Source: Bacillota bacterium (GTDB taxonomy: Bacteria; Bacillota; Bacilli; Paenibacillales; NBRC-103111). Taken from it: a stretch of DNA of 64,000 bases. The stretch is taken from assembly GCA_023388055.1 (NCBI GenBank), contig JAEWGW010000022.1, positions 1-64,000 on the forward strand, in the 5' to 3' direction. Below are positions 7,711 to 16,493 of this stretch, piece by piece. Every line of letters starts with the position of its first letter. The stretch's first letter is position 1. Under the pieces are notes generated by a model, which saw nothing but the letters and a program-made list of their open reading frames with translations, ran no database searches and was not told where the DNA came from. A program made the position numbers and the translations under genes.

Positions 7711-9108
7711 ATGAATCGTAGGATCATAATAGCAGGCACAGGCAGCAGCTCTGGAAAATCAACGATTTCGCTGGGGCTTATGGGGGCTTTCCGCAAGCGT
7801 GGACTTACGGTGCAGGGGTTCAAATGCGGACCGGATTACATCGATCCCAGCTACCATACGGCGATTACCGGCCGCTACTCCCGCAATCTGGACAGCTGGA
7901 TGCTAACCCCGGATGTCCTGCGGGGCATCTATGCACGCGGCAGCCGCGGGGCGGATATTTCCATCATCGAGGGTGTGATGGGGATGTTCGACGGCAAAAA
8001 TGCTGATTCCGACGAAGGGTCCACGGCGGAGGTCAGCGCCTTGCTTGAGGCGCCGGTGCTGCTGGTGGTTGACGTCTCCGGCATGGGGCGCAGCGCCGCC
8101 GCAGTGGTGAAGGGCTTCCAGGCCATGGCTGGCAAGGGTGTACACATTGCGGGGGTCATTGCCAACCGGGCTGGCAGCAAAAGTCATGGCTTATTAATTC
8201 AACAAGCGGTGGAGCAGGAATGCGGCATCCCCGTAGTGGGGTGTTTGCTGCGGGATAGCGGAATTTCCATACCCGAGCGGCACTTGGGTCTGATCCCGTC
8301 CTTGGAGCGGGGGGACCTGACTCCCTTATTCCAGGCTTTGGCTAACCACGTGGAAGCCGGTGTGGACCTGGAGGCCGTGTGGAGGCTGGCGGAGTCACCT
8401 GAGGTGGAAGCGCAGAGCAGCTTATTCACTGAACCAGCCTGCGCCTCCAGTCCAAACCCGGACAAGCTGCGGATCGCTGTGGCCCGTGATGCGGCTTTCC
8501 ATTTTTATTATCCGGAGAATCTGGAGCTGTTGGAGCACTATGGCGCGGAACTGGTGTTCTTCTCTCCCTTGGCGGGCGAAACCTTGCCGGAGCACACGGA
8601 CGGGCTGTATTTTGGCGGAGGATTTCCGGAGGAATATGCCGGGACTCTGGCACAAAACCGGGCTACGGCTCAGTCGATCCGCTTCGCCGTGGAAGAAGGT
8701 TTGCCGGTGATTGCGGAATGCGGCGGCTTTATGTATTTATGCCAATCCTTAGTGCAATCGGATGGCAGCGTTCATGAGATGGCGGGAGTATTTCCCGGGA
8801 AAACCATCATGCAAACCAAGTTGGCGGCTATGGGCTACCGGGAGGCGGCTGGAGCGGCGGGCAACCCGCTTCTGTCTATGGGACAAACCGCCCGCGGGCA
8901 TGAGTTTCATTATTCGGTCTATGTTCCGGGGGAGGACGGTGGCAACTCATATCCCCAGGCATACACCGTAACGGGCAGGAAAGGGACCGCGCCTGAGGGC
9001 TTTTTGTATAAAAACACCGCAGCGGGTTATACGCATCTCCACTTTGCATCCAACCCCGGGATGGTGGAGCATTGGCTGGCGTTCTGCCGGAAATGGCGTG
9101 ACAAATAA
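7711..9108 (+). CDS. cbiA: Cobyrinic acid a,c-diamide synthase (CbiA/CobB)
   Basis: 465 residues. An N-terminal dethiobiotin-synthetase-like ATPase domain (GTGSSSGKST, residues 9-18) is joined to a C-terminal class I glutamine amidotransferase-like domain whose nucleophile Cys lies in AECGGFMYL. The enzyme amidates side chains a and c of cobyrinic acid in the B12 pathway, using ATP and glutamine. The ATG at 7711 has GGTGAGGAG upstream. It stands alone here, with no other cob genes and no visible B12 riboswitch, so pathway context is not shown by the window. A related tetrapyrrole amidation (for example of a sirohydrochlorin) is an alternative role for solitary homologues. Confidence 0.88.
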   Translation: MNRRIIIAGTGSSSGKSTISLGLMGAFRKRGLTVQGFKCGPDYIDPSYHTAITGRYSRNLDSWMLTPDVLRGIYARGSRGADISIIEGVMGMFDGKNADSDEGSTAEVSALLEAPVLLVVDVSGMGRSAAAVVKGFQAMAGKGVHIAGVIANRAGSKSHGLLIQQAVEQECGIPVVGCLLRDSGISIPERHLGLIPSLERGDLTPLFQALANHVEAGVDLEAVWRLAESPEVEAQSSLFTEPACASSPNPDKLRIAVARDAAFHFYYPENLELLEHYGAELVFFSPLAGETLPEHTDGLYFGGGFPEEYAGTLAQNRATAQSIRFAVEEGLPVIAECGGFMYLCQSLVQSDGSVHEMAGVFPGKTIMQTKLAAMGYREAAGAAGNPLLSMGQTARGHEFHYSVYVPGEDGGNSYPQAYTVTGRKGTAPEGFLYKNTAAGYTHLHFASNPGMVEHWLAFCRKWRDK

Positions 9109-9128
9109 AGATGGTTTCCCCATCAGAA

Positions 9129-9155
9129 GGACGTCTCTTACGAGGCGTTCTTTTT
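9129..9155 (+). terminator. cbiA terminator
   Basis: A 9-bp stem GGACGTCTC/GAGGCGTTC (two G-T pairs) with loop TTAC, followed by TTTTT. Confidence 0.85.
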
Positions 9156-9320
9156 GACGTACGGCATCCGGCCCAGCTTTCCCTCCCGATAAGGAAACCC
9201 CAGGCGAACCGTCTTCATCCTATCTTTCCGACTCTCCGGATGGCTGCCGCCAGGCAAAGCCCAATCTCTGTCCGGGACAATCGTACCTCCACTGAACTGC
9301 AGGAATAGAATCACCGTCAT
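9138..9320 (-). CDS. Possible small protein or decayed gene fragment (60 codons)
   Basis: An open frame of 60 codons begins at an ATG (9320) with a well-placed AAGGAG six bases upstream and ends inside the cbiA terminator. The product begins MTVILFLQFSGGTIV and ends GRMPYVKKNAS. I recognise no family. The frame stays open further upstream, so this may be the tail of a decayed gene rather than a genuine small protein. It lies just after the amidohydrolase stop, in the same direction. Confidence 0.3.
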   Translation of the reverse strand: MTVILFLQFSGGTIVPDRDWALPGGSHPESRKDRMKTVRLGFPYREGKLGRMPYVKKNAS

Positions 9321-9384
9321 CCCCCGCTCCTTCAGAATCCAGCACATACAGCTCGAATCCGTTCCTGAGAACAATCCGTTTTAC

Positions 9385-10974
9385 TCAAATACCAAACGCC
9401 GTCTGCCCATTCACGACAGTTCGGCGAACCTGCATGCCCAGCCACTCCTCCGGGTCGTCCGCGAAGGGCCGATCCACTACCGTGAAGTCCGCCCCGTACC
9501 CAAGGGCCAGCAGCCCGCGCTCCTGCTCCTCGCCCGCCGTCTGGGCGCTGCCGTAGGTGTACAGGCGGATGGCCTCCGCCAGAGACAGCTTCTCCCCGGG
9601 CTCGTAGCCGGGGTGGGTTTCGCCGAGCTTGCGGCGGGCCACGGCGGTGAATAGCCCGTAGAGCGGCGACAGCGGCTCGATAGGCGCATCACTGCTGCCG
9701 CCGCAGGGGATGCCGGCGGAGAGCAGCGTCCGCCACGCATAACGGTGGACGGCCCGCTGCCCCAGCCGCTCCAGCACCCACGGGTAGTCGCCGGTGACAA
9801 ACGGCGGCTGGATATCGGCGGCAAGCCGAAGCCGGCTCATCCGGGCAAGCTGATCTTGGCGCAGCACCGGAACATGGATGAGCCGGTCAGGCAGCCCGGC
9901 CGCCTCCGGGAGCGGCTGGCGCTCCAGCTCCGCCAGCACTAGATCCACGGCGGCGTCGCCGATAGCATGAACCGCCACCGGAAACCCGGCCCCCCTCGCC
10001 TGCCGGACAATGGCAGCGAAGGCCTCCGGCGTATGGATGGGGTAGCCGGATTGCCCCGGTGCGTCAGCATAAGGCTCACTCAGCCAGGCTGTCCGCCCGC
10101 CCAGCACGCCGTCTGCGAACACCTTGGCAGCCCCGATCCGCAGCCATTCGCTGCCGCTGCCTGCCTGAAGGCCCAGAGCCCTGGCCTCTGCCAGATGCGA
10201 AAAATCCACTAATTGGTGGGTGCGCAGGAGAATCCCCTCCTCCCGGAGCTCCCGGTGGATTCGCAGAAGAGTATCCACCTTCCCCAGAAACCGGAGATCA
10301 TCCGTATGAACCGCTGTAAGCCCCAACGACAGCGCATATTGCGCCGCCCGGCGGATGTTGGCTTTTTTCTCCGCATAATCCGGCTCCGGCACTGCAGCCT
10401 GAAACACCGCTCCCGCATCCTCATAGATGCGGCCGTTCAATACTCCCGCCTCATCCCGACCGAAGGAGCCGGATGCCGGGTCCGGAGTATCCTCGCTTAC
10501 ACCGGCACGCCGGAAGGCCTCCGTATTGGCCAGCATGGAATGATAGCAAACGCGGGTAAGCAGCACCGGATGCCGGGTGGTTATAGCGTCCAGCTCATCA
10601 CGGGTCGGCGCCACCGCCGGCTGGAAGGCATTTTCGTTCCAATTCAGGCCCAGAATCCACTCTCCCGGCGGTGTTTGCTCTGCCCGCTGCTTCAGAAGGC
10701 CCAGCATCTCCTCCTTGGAGGCAGCCCCGCTGAAATCCAGCGCCGCCAGCTTCATGCCCTGCATAGACAGATGCATATGGCAATCGGTCAAACCGGGCAG
10801 CACATAACCGCCGTCCAGATTTACGCGCTCCGTATGCCGACCGCCTACCAAAAGCTCAAGCTCCCGGTCCGTACCCACCGCCCGGATTCGTCCTTCCTCA
10901 CAATAGACGGATATGGATTGATCCCTTTGCCCGGGATAAGGACTGCGTCCACCGTAAAACCAGGTTCCTGTCAT
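9385..10974 (-). CDS. Amidohydrolase family protein (YtcJ-like)
   Basis: 529 residues of the metal-dependent amidohydrolase superfamily. A small N-terminal beta-domain is followed by the metal-binding GLTDCHMHLS (HxH at residues 66-68), a mid-domain AVHAIGDAAV with another likely ligand, and GGSSDAPIEPLSPLYGLF near the end of the barrel, the usual place of the catalytic Asp. YtcJ-like proteins are often annotated as exoenzyme-regulatory or N-substituted formamide deformylases, but the substrate here is unknown. The ATG at 10974 has GAGGAGGATGG directly upstream. It is transcribed alone or with the weak small frame downstream. Confidence 0.88.
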   Translation of the reverse strand: MTGTWFYGGRSPYPGQRDQSISVYCEEGRIRAVGTDRELELLVGGRHTERVNLDGGYVLPGLTDCHMHLSMQGMKLAALDFSGAASKEEMLGLLKQRAEQTPPGEWILGLNWNENAFQPAVAPTRDELDAITTRHPVLLTRVCYHSMLANTEAFRRAGVSEDTPDPASGSFGRDEAGVLNGRIYEDAGAVFQAAVPEPDYAEKKANIRRAAQYALSLGLTAVHTDDLRFLGKVDTLLRIHRELREEGILLRTHQLVDFSHLAEARALGLQAGSGSEWLRIGAAKVFADGVLGGRTAWLSEPYADAPGQSGYPIHTPEAFAAIVRQARGAGFPVAVHAIGDAAVDLVLAELERQPLPEAAGLPDRLIHVPVLRQDQLARMSRLRLAADIQPPFVTGDYPWVLERLGQRAVHRYAWRTLLSAGIPCGGSSDAPIEPLSPLYGLFTAVARRKLGETHPGYEPGEKLSLAEAIRLYTYGSAQTAGEEQERGLLALGYGADFTVVDRPFADDPEEWLGMQVRRTVVNGQTAFGI

Positions 10975-11117
10975 TTTCCATCCTCCTCGGTATTCATCAT
11001 ATCTGCTACGGCGTGTCAGCAAGTCCGTCCGACACAAACTGGTTCACGCATACATATTTCATTCAATTTTCCACAAAATAGGTATGAAGCTGTACTTCTC
11101 TATGGGAGGGATTTCAT

Positions 11118-12137
11118 TTGTTTTCAGAAAACACGGAAAAGAAGCTGCTTTCAGCTGCCGAAATATCCGCACTGTGGTATCAGCATACCGGGGATACCAT
11201 GGCCATTTGTGTCTATAAATATTATCTCACTATTGTAGAGGACAAAAAAATCAAAACAGTCCTGCAATTCGCCCTGGAATCATCGGAGCGCCATGTGTCC
11301 CAAATTTCCGGTTTCCTGAACGACGCCCACTTTCAGCTCCCCCTGGGTTTTACCGAAAGTGATGTCAATCTTCAGGCTCCCCGCCTTTTTTCCGATCCGT
11401 TCCTGCTGTTTTACACCTACGTCATGACGATACACGGGCTGACCGCATACAGCCTGGCTCTTTCATGCTGTGAGCGGGAGGACCTTCAGGACTACTTCAT
11501 GGAATGCATCATTACCGCCAAGAAATTATTCCAGCAAATCACGGTCCTGGCCCGGACGCAGCCCAAATTCTCCGGTCTGCCCTCCATTCCCTCTCCCCAG
11601 GGAGTGGAATTCATCCAGACCACAGGGATCCTGTCCAATCTGCTCGGAGAGAAACGGCCGCTGGATTCCTCGGAAATCAGCCATCTGATTTTTAATTCCA
11701 AAAAAACGGGCCTTGCCCGCACCCTCAGTCTGGCCTTCAGCCAGGTAGCATCCAATGAGGATGTCCGCGACTTCCTGCTGAAGAATGTGAAGCTGGCCGG
11801 ACAGGATGCCGACAGCTTCGACCAGCTGCTCCGGCAGGATGATCTGGTAGCGCCGCAGCGGTGGGATGATGAAATTACGGATTCCCGGGTAAGCCCGTTT
11901 TCGGATAAGCTGATGATGTTCCACGCTGCTTTTTTGGTCAATACGGCCCTTTCTTACTATGGCGCGGCCGTTGGGGCCAGCCTCCGGTCCGACATCGTTC
12001 TCAACTACAAACATGTAGCCAACCATGCCTTGCAGGCAGGCGCAATCTGCTATGACATCATGGTGAAATACGGCTGGCTGGAGCAGCAGCCCCAGGCCAT
12101 TGACCGGAAATCATTGGCGATGAACCCGAGCACTTGA
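11118..12137 (+). CDS. DUF3231 family protein (tandem ferritin-like helical domains)
   Basis: 339 residues that resemble the DUF3231 family of Bacillales: two repeated helical halves, one beginning near LLSAAEISALWYQ and the second near LDSSEISHLIFNSKKTG. Each half is predicted to form a ferritin-like bundle. Function is unknown; members are often found in spore formers. The start is TTG at 11118, chosen because GGGAGGG lies seven bases upstream and no in-frame ATG fits. It is monocistronic and convergent with the epoxide hydrolase gene. No metal-binding ExxH pairs typical of true ferritins stand out. Confidence 0.8.
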   Translation: MFSENTEKKLLSAAEISALWYQHTGDTMAICVYKYYLTIVEDKKIKTVLQFALESSERHVSQISGFLNDAHFQLPLGFTESDVNLQAPRLFSDPFLLFYTYVMTIHGLTAYSLALSCCEREDLQDYFMECIITAKKLFQQITVLARTQPKFSGLPSIPSPQGVEFIQTTGILSNLLGEKRPLDSSEISHLIFNSKKTGLARTLSLAFSQVASNEDVRDFLLKNVKLAGQDADSFDQLLRQDDLVAPQRWDDEITDSRVSPFSDKLMMFHAAFLVNTALSYYGAAVGASLRSDIVLNYKHVANHALQAGAICYDIMVKYGWLEQQPQAIDRKSLAMNPST

Positions 12138-12250
12138 CAGCCTCATTACAAGGTGTTCATCCCACAAAGCGGCTTCCTCCCATGATTTCCTTTATATTCT
12201 CCAGATAACCCCGAAACATAATTTTTGTCAAATCCATGGAATTCATGACA

Positions 12251-12279
12251 TAAAGAAAGCCATCCTCCACAGGATGGCT
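12251..12279 (-). terminator. Terminator of the marR-epoxide hydrolase operon
   Basis: AGCCATCC/GGATGGCT stem with a six-base loop, followed on the minus strand by TTCTTTA, just past the hydrolase stop at 12286. Confidence 0.8.
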
Positions 12280-12285
12280 CTACAG

Positions 12286-13512
12286 TTATCTCCGATGCCG
12301 GAAAGTACGGCGCAGATCCTCCACCCACTTTTCCGGGACCTCCCAGGGGATGAAATGTCCGCCCTCTTCATGAGCGGCAATGTTCACATGGTTATACCAA
12401 GCGGCACGGTCACTATCCAGAAAATGCTGCACCCTTTGCTCCGTAGAAATCCCCGGCGGATTTTCGTAACCGACGAAGGTGATGCCTGCAGGGGCCTCAA
12501 TAACCGGCCAGCGGTCATGGGAGGGTGTCCACGGGTAGCGGTTGTTGTTGGCGTATATCCGCATGGAGGTTTCAATGGCGTTGTTGGCCCAGAAGATGGT
12601 GGCATGGGTCAGCAGATCATCCTTCGAAAAGACGGATTCGATATCCCCTTTATTGTCGCTCCATTTCATCCACCGCCTCAGAATCCACGCCAGCATGCCT
12701 ACCGGAGAATCACTGAGCCCGTAGGCCAGCGTACCGGAATCCAGCACATGTACGGCCAGATGGGAGGCAAACCGGTTGTCCAGCTCCAGAATCCGAGCCC
12801 GAATCGGCTCCGGAATCCTGTCAGGAACAGGCCGCCCTCCGGCAAAATCCCAAGCACGCTCCCCGTTGAAAAAATTCAGCTTTTGCGCAGACCCGATATG
12901 AATCCCATACAGCTCCTCTGCATATTTATGCCCCAGCTGTCCGGTCACCAGAGCCCCCACATCGCAGCCCGCCGCCGCGTATTTGGGATAACCCAGTGTG
13001 TCTGTCATCAGCGTGTGCCACAGGTCTGCGATTTTCCAAAAGTTCATATCCGGGTTGTGGGGAAGCGGCACCGAAAATCCGAACCCGGGCAGAGACGGCA
13101 CGATAACGTCAAAGGCCTCCGCAGGATCACCTCCGAATGCTCCGGGATCAGCCAGCGGGTCAATCACCTTGGACCAGTGCCAGAACGTCCAGGGCCAGCC
13201 ATGGGACAGAATTAACGGCACCGGATGAGGCCCCACTCCAGGCTTCCGCATAAAATGCACCGGCACTCCATCCACATGGACATGATAATGCTCATAACGG
13301 TTGATGGTTTGCTCTGCCCTGCGCCAATCAAACTCCTCGATCCAGTACCAGACAAGTCCCTCCAGATAATGGCGGTTTACCCCATAAAATCCATCCTCAT
13401 TGCCGGCATCCATCGGCCACCGGGTAGAGCGCAGGCGATGCTGCAGATCCATAAGCACCTCATCCGGGATATGGACCGGGGTGGACTGCAATCCGCAAAA
13501 AGCAGCGGTCAT
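12286..13512 (-). CDS. Epoxide hydrolase (alpha/beta hydrolase with EHN domain)
   Basis: 408 residues. An N-terminal epoxide hydrolase domain (about 10-120; IPDEVLMDLQHRLRSTRWP) precedes the alpha/beta-hydrolase core. HGWPWTFW (104-111) forms the oxyanion loop, D184 in AGCDVGA is the likely nucleophile, and H386 in HEEGGHF is the general base. The enzyme would hydrolyse an epoxide to a diol in the cytoplasm; substrate unknown. Its ATG (13512) follows AAAGGAGGAG and lies 25 bp after the marR stop, so the pair is an operon. The MarR partner suggests induction by a lipophilic or aromatic compound. Confidence 0.9.
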   Translation of the reverse strand: MTAAFCGLQSTPVHIPDEVLMDLQHRLRSTRWPMDAGNEDGFYGVNRHYLEGLVWYWIEEFDWRRAEQTINRYEHYHVHVDGVPVHFMRKPGVGPHPVPLILSHGWPWTFWHWSKVIDPLADPGAFGGDPAEAFDVIVPSLPGFGFSVPLPHNPDMNFWKIADLWHTLMTDTLGYPKYAAAGCDVGALVTGQLGHKYAEELYGIHIGSAQKLNFFNGERAWDFAGGRPVPDRIPEPIRARILELDNRFASHLAVHVLDSGTLAYGLSDSPVGMLAWILRRWMKWSDNKGDIESVFSKDDLLTHATIFWANNAIETSMRIYANNNRYPWTPSHDRWPVIEAPAGITFVGYENPPGISTEQRVQHFLDSDRAAWYNHVNIAAHEEGGHFIPWEVPEKWVEDLRRTFRHRR

Positions 13513-13537
13513 AGTACGTCTCCTCCTTTGGCGCCAG

Positions 13538-13990
13538 TTACGTCCTCATCCGGTTGCCCAGCTCCCCCAGCTTTCTTAAAGCGGGAAGGGCAGCGGCCAC
13601 CGTCTCCTTCTCCTCCCAGGTAAGGCCCTCCATAAAGGTTGAAAGCTGTGCAATCCGGTCCAGCCGGCGGGAGTCAATAATGTCCGCCCCCTTCGCCGTA
13701 ATATGCACCAGCACCACCCGTCCGTCCGTGGGATCAGGCTTGCGCTCCACCAGTCCGTCCCGCTCCAGCCGGGTGACCAGTTGGGTAATGCCTGACTGCG
13801 TCATCTGTTCATTGGCGGTCAGCTCCGTCAGCCGCATGGGGCTCTTCCGGGATAGAGTATGCAGAACGGAAAGAGTGGTAAAGCTCAGCTTCTCCACTGA
13901 GGGCAGCCGGATAATGATCCGGGTCAATTCCTCAAAAATCAAAGCAAACTCAGTGACATCCAGCTCATTGGGGGTTGTGTTAGGTTCCAT
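13538..13990 (-). CDS. MarR-family transcriptional regulator
   Basis: 150 residues with a winged helix-turn-helix: SPMRLTELTANEQMTQSGITQLVTRLE is the recognition region, followed by the wing ERKPDPTDGRVVLVHIT. Such dimers repress their own operon and release DNA on binding phenolic or lipophilic ligands or on oxidation; no Cys sensor is obvious here. The ATG at 13990 lacks any Shine-Dalgarno sequence and lies about 8 bp from the TATAAT box of its own promoter, so the mRNA may be leaderless. The 16-bp palindrome inside that promoter is the likely operator. Confidence 0.9.
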   Translation of the reverse strand: MEPNTTPNELDVTEFALIFEELTRIIIRLPSVEKLSFTTLSVLHTLSRKSPMRLTELTANEQMTQSGITQLVTRLERDGLVERKPDPTDGRVVLVHITAKGADIIDSRRLDRIAQLSTFMEGLTWEEKETVAAALPALRKLGELGNRMRT

Positions 13991-13997
13991 GCGTAGT

Positions 13998-14026
13998 ATT
14001 ATATCACAAACTTATATAAGTTTCTA
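13998..14026 (-). promoter_or_regulatory. marR promoter with perfect 16-bp operator palindrome
   Basis: On the minus strand TTAGAA (about 14022-14027), an 18-bp spacer and TATAAT (13998-14003). The spacer contains AAACTTATATAAGTTT (14008-14023), a perfect palindrome overlapping the promoter as expected for autorepression. Confidence 0.75.
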
Positions 14027-14072
14027 ATATAAAAACAACTCCATCTGCTTTCATCCGCAGGTGGTTGAATTC

Positions 14073-14207
14073 CTAACGGCGGTGAGAGACGCTATTTGCC
14101 CCAAAACAGAGGACTGCCAAATCTAACGGAAGCAGCAGACGTTATTAGTCTAAAATAAGGCTTGTTGCGAGGGATTTTACCCGAATAGCGGCCGTGGCCG
14201 CCGTTAG
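14073..14207. repeat. FFRR palindromic repeat, three-core copy (F-F-R)
   Basis: Forward cores CTAACGGCGGTGAGAGACGC (14073) and CTAACGGAAGCAGCAGACG (about 14123) are followed by one inverted core ending CCGCCGTTAG (14207). The fourth core is absent. It lies between the marR promoter and the Fur-box promoter; the rest of the 14024-14376 gap holds no gene. Confidence 0.75.
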
Positions 14208-14273
14208 AATCCGTCATGACCTGTCGGCCATTACCAGTGGTGAAGATGGGGGTACAAACGCATATTTATACTA

Positions 14274-14322
14274 TTGACATACGGGGCATTAAAACTTATA
14301 TTTGATAGCGAGAATCATTATC
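14274..14322 (+). promoter_or_regulatory. Iron-uptake operon promoter with Fur box
   Basis: TTGACA (14274-14279), 17 bp, TATATT (14297-14302), followed at once by GATAGCGAGAATCATTATC (14304-14322), which matches the classical 19-bp Fur consensus at 16 positions. The box covers the expected start site, so Fur-Fe(II) would block transcription when iron is replete. Confidence 0.88.
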
Positions 14323-14376
14323 AATTGGGCTGTTATTTTCAAAAAAATACATGATGCAACAAGGAAGGATATGAGA

Positions 14377-15456
14377 ATGAACACGAAGCAGCACATTTCT
14401 GTTAAGGTACTCTTCATCGCAACTATGGTCATGGCCCTGCTGGCAGGCTGCGCCTCCCAACAATCCGGCTCCTCCCCTGCCCCGTCCCAGGCTGCAAGCA
14501 GCAGCCCGGCGTCTGCAGCCAGCCAAGCTCCCAAGGATACCACCCAATATCCCATTGTGATCAAACATGCCTTCGGCGAAACCACCATTACCAAGAAGCC
14601 TGAGCGGGTGGCCACCATCCAATGGGCCAACCATGATGTTGTCCTCGCCCTTGGTGTTGTGCCGGTAGGCTTCTCCGCCGCCAACTTCGGTGTGCAGGAT
14701 AACAGCGGACTGCTGCCCTGGACTGCCAAGAAGCTCAAGGAGCTTAACGTGGACAAGCCGAATATCTTTCAGGATACGGACGGTCTGGACTTCGAGGCCA
14801 TCTCTGACTCCAACCCGGACGTGATTCTTGCCGCTTATTCCGGCATCACCAAGGAGGATTACGAGATCCTCAGCAAAATCGCACCGGTCGTTCCCTACCA
14901 AACCACAGCATGGTCCACCACCTGGCGGGATCAGGTATTGTATAACGCCACCGGCATGGGCATGAAGGCCGAAGGCGAGAAGCTGATTAAGGACACCGAA
15001 GCCTTGATCCAGGAGAAAGCCGCCAAGTATCCCCAAATGAAGGGCAAGAAGGTAGCCTGGGTGAACTTCTCCGCCAAGGATATGTCCAAGCTGCATGTGT
15101 ACACGCCTGTTGACCCGCGCGGCGCATTCCTGATCGAGCTGGGCATGTCCTATCCCGAGAGTGTAACCAGCAAAATTACCAACCCTACCGCCTATTCCCT
15201 GAGCTTGAGTGCGGAAAATGCCGACGTCCTGAACGATGCCGATATCATCATCGGCTATGGCGGCGATGACCTGTATCAAGCTGTGAAGGCGGACTCCCTG
15301 CTGAGCAAAATCCCGGCTATCCAAAGAGGCTCCGTAGTGTTTATTGGCAACGGCACTGCTCTGGCCGCCTCCGGCAATCCCAATCCGCTGTCCATTGCTT
15401 ATACCATCGATGAATACCTGGCCTTGATTGACGGAGCCATCAAGAAGCTCCCATGA
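14377..15456 (+). CDS. Iron-siderophore ABC transporter substrate-binding lipoprotein
   Basis: 359 residues. A lipoprotein signal peptide ends in LLAGC (lipidated Cys about residue 25), followed by a low-complexity Ser/Ala/Gln linker and a FepB/FhuD-type class III binding fold (KPERVATIQWANHDVVLALGVVPVG; DVILAAYSGITKEDYEILSKIAPVV). It would capture a ferric siderophore outside the membrane and hand it to the two permeases encoded next. An AAGGAAGG site lies eight bases before this ATG; another ATG at 14371 is possible. Its stop overlaps the next start (ATGA). Siderophore identity cannot be read. Confidence 0.92.
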   Translation: MNTKQHISVKVLFIATMVMALLAGCASQQSGSSPAPSQAASSSPASAASQAPKDTTQYPIVIKHAFGETTITKKPERVATIQWANHDVVLALGVVPVGFSAANFGVQDNSGLLPWTAKKLKELNVDKPNIFQDTDGLDFEAISDSNPDVILAAYSGITKEDYEILSKIAPVVPYQTTAWSTTWRDQVLYNATGMGMKAEGEKLIKDTEALIQEKAAKYPQMKGKKVAWVNFSAKDMSKLHVYTPVDPRGAFLIELGMSYPESVTSKITNPTAYSLSLSAENADVLNDADIIIGYGGDDLYQAVKADSLLSKIPAIQRGSVVFIGNGTALAASGNPNPLSIAYTIDEYLALIDGAIKKLP

Positions 15457-16493
15457 GCAGCCAGTCCGCTTCCAAAACCAAATGGGCAAGCCCGCATATC
15501 CCCAAGCATTTCCCGCTGGTCCTCGTGGCCAGCCTGATCTTGGTAGGCATATGCGTGCTTGCCTCCCTGCTCCTGGGCTCCCGGCTGCTGGGCTGGAAGG
15601 AGCTGATGGACGGATTGTTCCATCCCGATGTGGACTCCTACGGGGCCAATATTGTCCGCAAGCGGATTTCCCGGACGGTGTTCAGCCTGTTCAGCGGTGC
15701 GGGGCTCGGTGTGTCCGGCGCTCTGATGCAGTCCGTTACCCGAAACCCCATTGCCGACCCCAGCATTCTTGGCGTGAATACCGGCGCCTCCTTGTTCGTG
15801 GTCTGCGGCATCGCCTTCTTGAATATCAGCACCGCCAACGAATACATCTGGCTGGCCTTGGCCGGCGCGGCCATTACCGCCGTTTTTGTATTCGGGATCG
15901 GATCCATGGGGAGTGGCGGAGCCACCCCCATTAAGCTGGTTTTGGCGGGAGCAGCCACCAGCGCCGCCCTGGCCTCTCTGGTAAGCGCCATTATGATTCC
16001 CCGCTCGTATGTAATGGACCAGTTCCGGTTTTGGCAGGTGGGGAGCGTCGGCTCGGCATCCTGGAGCGGGATCGCCACCTTCGCTCCGTTTCTCGCCTTT
16101 GGCATCCTGGCCGCCATTGTAACCGCCCCATCCCTGAATGCATTGGCATTGGGCGATGACGTCGCCACCGGATTGGGCGTCCGCACAGGCATCCTGCGGA
16201 TGGTTGCTGCCCTTGCAGGGGTGCTGTTATGCGGAGCCACCACGGCTCTGGCGGGCCCCATTGGTTTTGTCGGCCTGATCGGCACCCACGTAACTCGTCT
16301 TATGCTGGGCTCCGATTTGCGTTTTGTGATTCCCATGTCGGCCATTTCTGGTGCTGTTATCCTGACCATATCCGATATCATCGGACGGCTCCTGGGCAGC
16401 CCCGGTGAGCTGGAGGTGGGAGTGGTGACAGCCTTCGTTGGGGCTCCCTTACTTATCCTATTAGCCATGCGTTCGAAAGTGCGGTCATTATGA
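15453..16493 (+). CDS. FecCD-family iron-siderophore ABC permease (first subunit)
   Basis: 346 residues with about nine or ten membrane helices. Family marks include SGAGLGVSGALMQSVTRNPIADPSILGVN near residues 85-115 and the C-terminal GPIGFVGLIGTHVTRLMLG, which docks the ATPase. It pairs with the next permease to form the siderophore channel. It overlaps the upstream lipoprotein gene and the downstream permease gene by 4 bp each (ATGA), so the operon is tightly coupled and iron-regulated through the Fur box at 14304. Confidence 0.93.
   Translation: MSSQSASKTKWASPHIPKHFPLVLVASLILVGICVLASLLLGSRLLGWKELMDGLFHPDVDSYGANIVRKRISRTVFSLFSGAGLGVSGALMQSVTRNPIADPSILGVNTGASLFVVCGIAFLNISTANEYIWLALAGAAITAVFVFGIGSMGSGGATPIKLVLAGAATSAALASLVSAIMIPRSYVMDQFRFWQVGSVGSASWSGIATFAPFLAFGILAAIVTAPSLNALALGDDVATGLGVRTGILRMVAALAGVLLCGATTALAGPIGFVGLIGTHVTRLMLGSDLRFVIPMSAISGAVILTISDIIGRLLGSPGELEVGVVTAFVGAPLLILLAMRSKVRSL

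Noticed and set aside
12274..13215. Long plus-strand open frame opposite the epoxide hydrolase gene
   Set aside because: It is the GC-rich mirror of a gene with a complete catalytic triad; no ribosome site, Pro/Arg/His-rich product without a family.
14296..15489. Nearly 400-codon minus-strand frame opposite the iron-binding lipoprotein gene
   Set aside because: Shadow of a well-supported gene in a Fur-controlled operon; Gly/His-rich translation with no start signal.
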